From the NCBI RefSeq assembly GCF_007677875.1, contig NZ_VEDO01000012.1, positions 124,001-188,000 of the forward strand: 64,000 nucleotides of DNA, written 5' to 3'. Made by a program: the position numbers and the translations under genes. The DNA is from Variovorax boronicumulans. GTDB lineage: Bacteria; Pseudomonadota; Gammaproteobacteria; Burkholderiales; Burkholderiaceae_C. The notes beneath the pieces are model-generated. The model had not been told where the DNA came from. It did not search any database and saw only the letters and a program-made list of their open reading frames with translations. Positions 58,446-64,000 of the stretch are shown one piece after another (the first letter of the stretch is position 1; every line of letters starts with the position of its first letter).

Positions 58446-58670
58446 ATGCGAAACGAAGACATCAGCTTTGCACCGAATGCGACGGGGGCCGATCGCATCG
58501 ACACCGGCTCGGACGAGGCTGTGCGCATGTGGGCGCAACGCCTGAACGTCAGCCCAGACCAGATCCGCGAGGCCGTCGCAAAGGTCGGCGACCGCGCCAG
58601 CGATGTGGAACTGCACCTCAAGGGCAGCCGCAGCACGACCAATGACGACCGCGTAGAAGCGGCTGAGTAG
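58446..58670 (+). CDS. DUF3606 domain protein
   Basis: 74 aa. The DUF3606 pattern is seen: AVRMWAQRLNVSPDQIREAV followed by AKVGDRASDVELHLKG. Function unknown in the family; members are small and often stress-associated. ATG 58446 follows GGAGATCGAAACA. Confidence 0.78.
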   Translation: MRNEDISFAPNATGADRIDTGSDEAVRMWAQRLNVSPDQIREAVAKVGDRASDVELHLKGSRSTTNDDRVEAAE

Positions 58671-58829
58671 AGTTCATTCCTGCACGCCGGACCGGCGCAC
58701 CTGCCGCCCATGCGCGGCAGCTCTTCTGCGCTGCGCGCCGCCACCGCATCGCCTGGCTCGTAGGCGGGCTGCAGGCCGTTGTTGGCCAGCGCCTTCCGCA
58801 GTTCTGCCGCAGCTACCGACCTGCTTGAG

Positions 58830-58970
58830 CACCATGGACGTGCGCGCCTGGCGCATGCCGGGCAACGACGGCAGATGCCCAGTGTTCAGGCGGTTGAAGT
58901 TGTCGTCCTTGGTGCGAAACATCATCCTGTAGTCGAACTCGCCCGTGATCGCGGCCCGTCTGTCAGACAA
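58830..58970 (-). pseudogene. Lrp/AsnC C-terminal domain fragment
   Basis: ITGEFDYRMMFRTKDDNFNR followed by LPSLPGMRQARTSMVLKQV matches the RAM ligand domain of Lrp/AsnC regulators (GxxDY..., LPGV...T). The DNA-binding half is missing upstream and the frame is lost after the fragment. Otherwise 58671-59039 holds no gene. Confidence 0.6.
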
Positions 58971-59039
58971 GACCGCGACCTGCCGTCAAGGGGCGTGCGG
59001 CCCATGGCGCCGTGGCTATAGTCGGGCGCAGCTTTGCCC

Positions 59040-60977
59040 ATGACTTCCTCGGCCGCCCCACCACTGCAGTTGTCCCAGCTCGGGGAGGAGACGCGCTACC
59101 GTCTGCTGGTGGAGGCGGTCACCGACTACGCGATCTTCATGCTGGATGCAGAGGGCCGGGTCGTCAGCTGGAACCCGGGCGCGCAGCGGCTCAAGGGCTA
59201 CACGCCCGCGCAAATCCTGGGCCAGAGCTTCTCCAGCTTCTACACCGAGGCCGATCGACTCGCCGGCCTGCCAGCGCGCGCCCTGGTGGCGGCGGCCACG
59301 CAGGGCCGCTTCGAGGCCGAGGGCTGGCGCGTGCGCAAGGACGGCAGCCGCTTCTGGGCCCTGGTGGTGATCGAGCCGATCCGCGGCGAGGACGGTGCCA
59401 TCGTCGGCTATGCCAAGGTCACGCGCGACCTGACCGAACGCCGCGCCGCCGAAGAGAACCTGCGCCGCAGCGAGCAGCAGTTTCGCGTGCTGGTGCAGGG
59501 CGTGACCGACTACGCCATCTACATGTTGGATACGCAGGGCCTGATCGCCAACTGGAATGCCGGCGCGCAGCGCATCAAGGGCTACAGCGCGGCGGAGGTC
59601 GTGGGCACGCATTTCTCGCGCTTTTACCGCTCCGAGGACCGTGCCCGCGACGAGCCCGCCAAGGCACTGGCCACCGCCGCGCGCGAAGGCCGCTTCGAGG
59701 CCGAGGGCTGGCGCGTGCGCAAGGACGGCAGCGAGTTCCGCGCCAACGTGGTGATCGACGCCATCCGCGATGACGACGGCCGCATCGTCGGCTTCGCCAA
59801 GATCACGCGCGACGTCACGGCCCAGCGGGCCGCCCAGCAGGCGCTGGAGCGCGCGCGCGAGGCCTTGTTCCAGTCGCAGAAGCTGGACGCCATCGGTCAG
59901 CTCACGGGCGGCGTGGCGCACGATTTCAACAACCTGCTGATGGTGGTGATGTCCAGCCTGAGCCTGGCCCGGCGGCGCCTGCCCGACGATCCCAAGCTGG
60001 TTCAGCTGATCGAGAACGCGCTCAACGGCGCGCGCCGCGGCGCCGCGTTGACGCAGCGCATGCTGGCGTTCGCGCGGCGCCAGGACCTCAAGCCCACGGT
60101 GGTGCATCTGCCCGCGCTGGTCGAGGGCATGGCCGAGCTGCTCACGCGCACGCTGGGCAGCACCGTGCAGGTCCAGACCGCCTTCGCGCCGGACCTGCCC
60201 CCGGTGCTGGTGGACGCCAACCAGCTCGAGCTGGCGCTGCTGAACCTGGCGGTCAACGCGCGTGACGCCATGCCCGATGGCGGCCGCCTGTCGCTCAGCG
60301 CGCAGGAGGAGACGCTGGCACAGGCCGGCCCTGCCGCGCCGGGCCGCTATGTGCGGCTGGCCGTGGCCGACAGTGGCAGCGGCATGGACGCGGCCACGCT
60401 GGCCCGCGCGACCGAGCCCTTCTTCACCACCAAGGGGGCCGGCAAGGGAACGGGCCTGGGCCTGGCCATGGTCCATGGCCTGGCAGGGCAGTCGGGCGGC
60501 GGTTTCGTGCTGCAGAGCCAGCCTGGCCAGGGCACCACGGCCACGCTGTGGCTGCCGGTGGCCCGGGACGATGCACCGACCACCGCGCAGGCGCGAGCCG
60601 CCGTTCCATCGCCCACCGCGTCGACGCTGCGCGTGCTCGCCGTGGACGACGATCCCCTGGTCCTCACCAACACCGTGGCCCTGCTCGAGGAGTTGGGGCA
60701 CACCGCTCTGCAGGCGGCCACGGCAGACGAGGCCCTGCGGCTGCTGCGTGCCGATGCGACCATCGCGCTGCTGGTCAGCGACCACGTGATGCCCCACATG
60801 ACCGGCGCGCAGCTGATCGCCACCGTGCGCCACGAACGCCCGCAACTGCCCGTCGTGCTGGCCACGGGCTATGCCGAACTGCCGGCCGGACTGCCGCCGC
60901 GCACCGTCCGCCTGGCCAAGCCGTTCGACCAGGCCGCACTGGCGCTGGCCATCGCGGAAGCGCTGGCCGACCGGTGA
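59040..60977 (+). CDS. Hybrid sensor histidine kinase with two PAS domains and receiver
   Basis: 645 aa, cytoplasmic. PAS-1 (about 20-140) and PAS-2 (about 150-270) are close duplicates (YAIFMLDAEGR / YAIYMLDTQGL; both contain RFEAEGWRVRKDGS). HisKA has the phospho-His near residue 294 in TGGVAHDFNNLL. The HATPase has NLAVNARDAMPDGG and KGTGLGLAMVHG. The receiver (about 525-640) has VDDDPLV and the Asp in LLVSDHVMP. The start could be ATG 59040. A stand-alone response regulator follows 91 nt later. Confidence 0.93.
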   Translation: MTSSAAPPLQLSQLGEETRYRLLVEAVTDYAIFMLDAEGRVVSWNPGAQRLKGYTPAQILGQSFSSFYTEADRLAGLPARALVAAATQGRFEAEGWRVRKDGSRFWALVVIEPIRGEDGAIVGYAKVTRDLTERRAAEENLRRSEQQFRVLVQGVTDYAIYMLDTQGLIANWNAGAQRIKGYSAAEVVGTHFSRFYRSEDRARDEPAKALATAAREGRFEAEGWRVRKDGSEFRANVVIDAIRDDDGRIVGFAKITRDVTAQRAAQQALERAREALFQSQKLDAIGQLTGGVAHDFNNLLMVVMSSLSLARRRLPDDPKLVQLIENALNGARRGAALTQRMLAFARRQDLKPTVVHLPALVEGMAELLTRTLGSTVQVQTAFAPDLPPVLVDANQLELALLNLAVNARDAMPDGGRLSLSAQEETLAQAGPAAPGRYVRLAVADSGSGMDAATLARATEPFFTTKGAGKGTGLGLAMVHGLAGQSGGGFVLQSQPGQGTTATLWLPVARDDAPTTAQARAAVPSPTASTLRVLAVDDDPLVLTNTVALLEELGHTALQAATADEALRLLRADATIALLVSDHVMPHMTGAQLIATVRHERPQLPVVLATGYAELPAGLPPRTVRLAKPFDQAALALAIAEALADR

Positions 60978-61068
60978 AGGACGCGCGCAATGCCGTCCGG
61001 CGGCGTCCTACGCGCATCTGCGCCCTCGCGCGGCTGCTCCGCACGACGCGGGCACGCACGATACCTGG

Positions 61069-61446
61069 ATGAACCGCCTCGCCCCGCCGCTCGTTGTCTT
61101 CCTCGTCGAAGACAACGCCCTGATCCGCGACAACTTGATCGTGGCGTTGGAGGAGCTCGTGGACATGCGCGTGGTGGCCTGGGCCGAATCGGAGGAGACC
61201 GCCGCCGAATGGCTGCGCGAGCACCCGGACGGCTGGCAGCTGGCGGTGATCGACCTGTTTTTGCGTGACGGTTCGGGCCTGGGCGTGCTGCAGGCCTGCC
61301 GTTCGCGCGACCCCCGCCAGCGCGCCGTGGTGCTGACCAACTATGCCGACGTCGACATCCGCGCCCAATGCCTGGCGCTGGGCGCCGATGCGGTGTTCGA
61401 CAAGTCCACCGAGCTGGACGCTTTCCTGGAATTCTGCGAACGCTGA
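61069..61446 (+). CDS. Stand-alone response regulator receiver protein
   Basis: 125-aa CheY-like domain: VFLVEDNALIRDNL (acidic pair), phospho-acceptor Asp in AVIDLFLRDGSG, Thr in VVLTNYAD, Lys in VFDKSTELD. No output domain. Likely partner of the preceding hybrid kinase. A TCCTAC element lies at 61006-61011. Confidence 0.9.
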   Translation: MNRLAPPLVVFLVEDNALIRDNLIVALEELVDMRVVAWAESEETAAEWLREHPDGWQLAVIDLFLRDGSGLGVLQACRSRDPRQRAVVLTNYADVDIRAQCLALGADAVFDKSTELDAFLEFCER

Positions 61447-61450
61447 AACC

Positions 61451-62482
61451 TCACCGCCGGCGCGCGAACTGGCGCAGCGCGAAGCCCCACACCAGCCGCG
61501 AGGCGTCCGGCCCGTCCGGATCGCCGTAGGCCTGGGTGGCCGCACCGCCGCTCCATGCGTGGCCCAGCGCCGGGATCTCCACCAGCGTGGCGATGGTGCG
61601 TTGGCGCACCCGGTAGTCGGTCACCCGCATGGCATGGCGTTTGCCGCGCTGCACGGCGCGGGCCTCGCCTGGCTGCGCCTGCGCAGCCTGCGCCCAGGCC
61701 AGGGCTGCGGCCGCACCGTTGCGCGGCGCGACCACGCGGTCCTGGCCGCCCTGGATCACGAGCAGTGCGGGCCAGTGGGCCAGCATGGCCTCTGGCGTCG
61801 CGGCCAGCGCATCCGTCGCGCCGTGGCCGGCCATGGCACGCAGGGCCGAGGCCGTGCTGTGGGCCGTGCCCGGCGGCACCCCCGAATGCATGGCGACGGC
61901 CTGGAAGCGGTCCGGATAGCGTGCCGCGACCAGCGCTGCCATGCCGGCGCCGGCCGAGAGACCGGCGATGGCCACGCGCGTGCGGTCGCCGCCGTACAGC
62001 GTGCAGACCTGCTCGACCGCCTGCAGCACCAGGGCAGCCTCGGCAAAGGCGCGCTGGGAGCGCGTTTCGTACCAGTTCCAGCAGCCGTTCGGGTTGGCCA
62101 GGCGGTCCTGCTCGGGATAGAGCACGGCGAAGCCGGCGCGCGCGGCGATCAGGTGCATGCGCGTGCTGGCCGCAAAGCGCGCTGCGTTCTGGTCGCATCC
62201 GTGCAACATCACCACCACCGGAATGCGCTGACCCGGCAGGCAACCCGCCGGCAGGAACAGGCGGTAGCGCCGCTTGCCGGCCGGCGCCACCGCCACGCCC
62301 CAGAGCCAGCGCCCGCCCGACGGCCTGGCCGGCGCGGTCTTAGCGGCCGTGCGCACGCGCTTGGCTGGCGGGACTGTCTTGGCCAGGTTGGCCTTGCCGC
62401 GCCGTGGCTTGGGCGGCATCAAGGGCGCCAGACTGCTCGTGAACAGCCGCGTGAGGTTTTTCAGGGTCTTGCGTCGGAGCAT
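61451..62482 (-). CDS. PHB-depolymerase-like esterase
   Basis: 343-aa alpha/beta-hydrolase. After a basic N-terminal region (about 1-60, Lys/Arg/Pro-rich; not a clean signal peptide) come the oxyanion segment VVMLHGCDQNAARFA, WNWYETRSQRA, and the lipase box GLSAGAGM with the nucleophile Ser. The C-terminal ALGHAWSGG carries the catalytic His. This is the esterase/PHB depolymerase (PhaZ/LpqC-like) group. Converges on the response regulator with a 4-bp gap. Confidence 0.88.
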   Translation of the reverse strand: MLRRKTLKNLTRLFTSSLAPLMPPKPRRGKANLAKTVPPAKRVRTAAKTAPARPSGGRWLWGVAVAPAGKRRYRLFLPAGCLPGQRIPVVVMLHGCDQNAARFAASTRMHLIAARAGFAVLYPEQDRLANPNGCWNWYETRSQRAFAEAALVLQAVEQVCTLYGGDRTRVAIAGLSAGAGMAALVAARYPDRFQAVAMHSGVPPGTAHSTASALRAMAGHGATDALAATPEAMLAHWPALLVIQGGQDRVVAPRNGAAAALAWAQAAQAQPGEARAVQRGKRHAMRVTDYRVRQRTIATLVEIPALGHAWSGGAATQAYGDPDGPDASRLVWGFALRQFARRR

Positions 62483-62715
62483 GGAAGTGGAAGCGGCCGA
62501 AGAGAGATGGCTCAGACAGCTGCACTGAGTGTGCCAGCGCGATGAGGCGGGGGCCGCGGTGCGCTCTTGTCCTGCCTCCGTGTCCTCGCCTTTCAGCATC
62601 CGGCTGACGCGATGCCGGCCCTGGCCCGGCGCCCCGAATCGGTCTGCGCCTACACCGCCCGCTGCCGCGTCGGACCCAGCATGGGGCCTTGTCCAACGAC
62701 ACACAGGAGCAGCGA

Positions 62716-62931
62716 ATGTCCAAGAAGCCCTCTCCAACGCGCAGCGACATGGACGGCGACCCGCAGGCCCAGGCCCACGGCAAGGTCGCCAACGATCGCA
62801 ACCAGCCCACGCCGGGCGGCGCCACGCAGATCCACCAGTCGCAGCGCTCCCCGGCCAGCCGCAACGACCGCGAGTCGCAGGTCGGCTCCAGCAACCAGGT
62901 GCGCAGCCGCCAGGGTGGCATGGGGCGCTGA
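62716..62931 (+). CDS. Small disordered hypothetical protein
   Basis: 71 aa, strongly hydrophilic (Gln, Asn, Ser, Arg, Gly), no domain. ATG 62716 follows ACAGGAGCAGCGA. The family is not recognised; such proteins are common in this order near stress genes. Confidence 0.5.
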   Translation: MSKKPSPTRSDMDGDPQAQAHGKVANDRNQPTPGGATQIHQSQRSPASRNDRESQVGSSNQVRSRQGGMGR

Positions 62932-63050
62932 AGCGCGCGCAACCCCGTGCAGGCCGCCAGTGCAACCTTCAGTTCCCCCTAAGTTTGGGATCGGAAAATT
63001 CCCATCGACAGCCTGCACTTCTCCCCCCTCCTCCCTCTGGGCTGCCTTTG

Positions 63051-63077
63051 ACCCGCATCGCGCGGGTTTTTCTTTTT
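63051..63077 (+). terminator. Rho-independent terminator
   Basis: Stem ACCCGC/GCGGGT followed by TTTTTCTTTTT. Ends the plus-strand transcript of the 71-aa gene before the convergent ABC ATPase gene. Confidence 0.78.
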
Positions 63078-63167
63078 GTGGGAGGGGCGGTGATCGCATC
63101 CAGCGCGGCGCTGGCTGGGGGGCTACCCGTGGTTCTGCGCCTGGTCGGCTGGGCGGTGTGCAGCTGA

Positions 63168-63998
63168 TCAGAGCCGCTGCTGCGTGCCGGCGTCGAACAG
63201 GTGCACGTGTTCCAGTGCGATCGCCAAGCTGATCCGGTCGCCCGGCTTGACCAGCAGCCGGTCGTGGACCAGGGCCTGGATGGCCCGGCCGTGTGACTCG
63301 CAGGCCAGCAGCGTGTCGGCGCCGCTGAACTCGACGACCTTGACCTCGCAGGCGATACCGGGCGTGCCGGCGCTCTGCACGCGCAGGTGCTCGGGCCGCA
63401 GGCCCAGCAGCACCTGGCGGCCTTCGAGGTCCTGGCGCTGCCCGGGCAGCGGCACGGCACCGCCCGGCGTGCCGGCGCTTGCGCCCTGCACCGTGGCCGG
63501 CAGCAGGTTCATCGCCGGCGAGCCGATGAAGGTGGCCACGAAGGCATTGCCGGGCCGGTCGTACAGCTCCACGGGCGTGCCGACCTGCTCGACCCGCCCG
63601 TCGCGCAGCACCACGATGCGGTCGGCCATCGTCATGGCCTCGACCTGGTCGTGCGTGACGTAGATCGAGGTGGTCTTCAGCCGCTGGTGCAGCGCGCGGA
63701 TCTCGGTGCGCATCTGCACGCGCAACTTGGCGTCCAGGTTGGACAGCGGCTCGTCGAACAGGAAGACCTTGGGGTCGCGCACCATGGCGCGCCCCATGGC
63801 CACCCGTTGGCGCTGGCCGCCCGAGAGCTGCTTGGGCAGCCGGTCCAGCAAGGCATCGAGGCCCAGCATGCGGGCGGCGCCGGCCACCTTGCTGCCGATG
63901 GCGTCCGCCGCCGTGCCCGCGATCATGAGGCCGAAGCCCATGTTCTCGCGCACCGTCATGTGCGGGTACAGCGCGTAGGTCTGGAACACCATGGAGAC
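63168..63998 (-). CDS. ABC transporter ATP-binding protein, MalK/UgpC type (5' end outside window)
   Basis: C-terminal about 277 aa of an importer ATPase. Visible: Q-loop MVFQTYALYPHM, signature LSGGQRQRVAMGRAM, Walker B VFLFDEPLSNLD, H-loop VTHDQVEAMTMADR, then a TOBE/regulatory domain to the end. Walker A lies beyond the window edge, and the frame is open to 63998. The class (sn-glycerol-3-phosphate or sugar import) fits, but the substrate is unknown. Confidence 0.92.
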   Translation of the reverse strand, partial: VSMVFQTYALYPHMTVRENMGFGLMIAGTAADAIGSKVAGAARMLGLDALLDRLPKQLSGGQRQRVAMGRAMVRDPKVFLFDEPLSNLDAKLRVQMRTEIRALHQRLKTTSIYVTHDQVEAMTMADRIVVLRDGRVEQVGTPVELYDRPGNAFVATFIGSPAMNLLPATVQGASAGTPGGAVPLPGQRQDLEGRQVLLGLRPEHLRVQSAGTPGIACEVKVVEFSGADTLLACESHGRAIQALVHDRLLVKPGDRISLAIALEHVHLFDAGTQQRL

Positions 63999-64000
63999 CT

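Overview
The window looks like a piece of a G+C-rich betaproteobacterial chromosome, most likely Burkholderiales, family Comamonadaceae. The reasons are the gyrB-dnaN-dnaA / rpmH-rnpA-yidD-yidC-mnmE arrangement, a Bug-type tricarboxylate receptor, metX-metW, a PagL homologue and the general protein style. This assignment comes from recognition, not from a database search.

Layout. Positions 1-5 kb hold the end of an ABC permease gene, then a GntR regulator, an Asp/Glu-hydantoin racemase-like protein and an aldo/keto reductase, followed by rdgC and a Spy-like periplasmic protein. Positions 5-7 kb carry an EEP-family phosphatase/nuclease, a small secreted protein and lipid A deacylase PagL. Positions 7.08-7.81 kb are non-coding and contain two direct copies of a module that looks like a chromosomal replication origin unit: facing DnaA boxes, a further DnaA box, a CTA-type DnaA-trio run and an A-rich tract. 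Positions 7.9-14.4 kb carry a DUF2007 protein, NAD synthetase, two GGDEF proteins, an SDR and a DUF1330 protein. Positions 14.5-18.6 kb are a LysR-controlled divergent catabolic cluster. Positions 18.8-25 kb are DUF3883, gyrB, dnaN and dnaA on the minus strand. Positions 25.3-35.3 kb are rpmH through mnmE, a cNMP-binding protein, a Kef-type antiporter, kdsD-kdsC-lptC and an SDR. Positions 35.3-41.9 kb hold two RRM proteins, a manganese-riboswitch-controlled TMEM165 exporter, a SAM-II-riboswitch-controlled metX-metW pair, an omega-aminotransferase with a divergent LysR gene, slyX and tRNA-Ala(CGC).

Positions 41,961-56,039 are an integrated element of about 14 kb inserted in the tRNA-Ala 3' end. 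It is bounded by 45-bp direct repeats and carries a tyrosine recombinase at the right end. Its backbone resembles IncP-1 (RK2/RP4) plasmids: a TrfA-like initiator with iterons, an RP4-like oriT, TraJ, a TraI relaxase, TrbJ, TrbK and several copies of the KorB operator. I find no korB, no coupling protein and no type IV secretion operon. It therefore looks mobilizable, possibly able to replicate after excision, and wired to respond to a co-resident IncP plasmid. Cargo is a ParDE-like toxin-antitoxin pair, a VbhA-like antitoxin, UmuDC under a LexA box, and secreted or lipoproteins of unknown function.

Positions 56-64 kb return to chromosome: small stress-type or secreted proteins, a DUF3606 protein, an Lrp remnant, a hybrid histidine kinase with a response regulator, a PHB-depolymerase-like esterase and the start of a sugar-type ABC ATPase gene. 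A TCCTAC motif recurs upstream of many of the small genes and may mark a shared promoter class.
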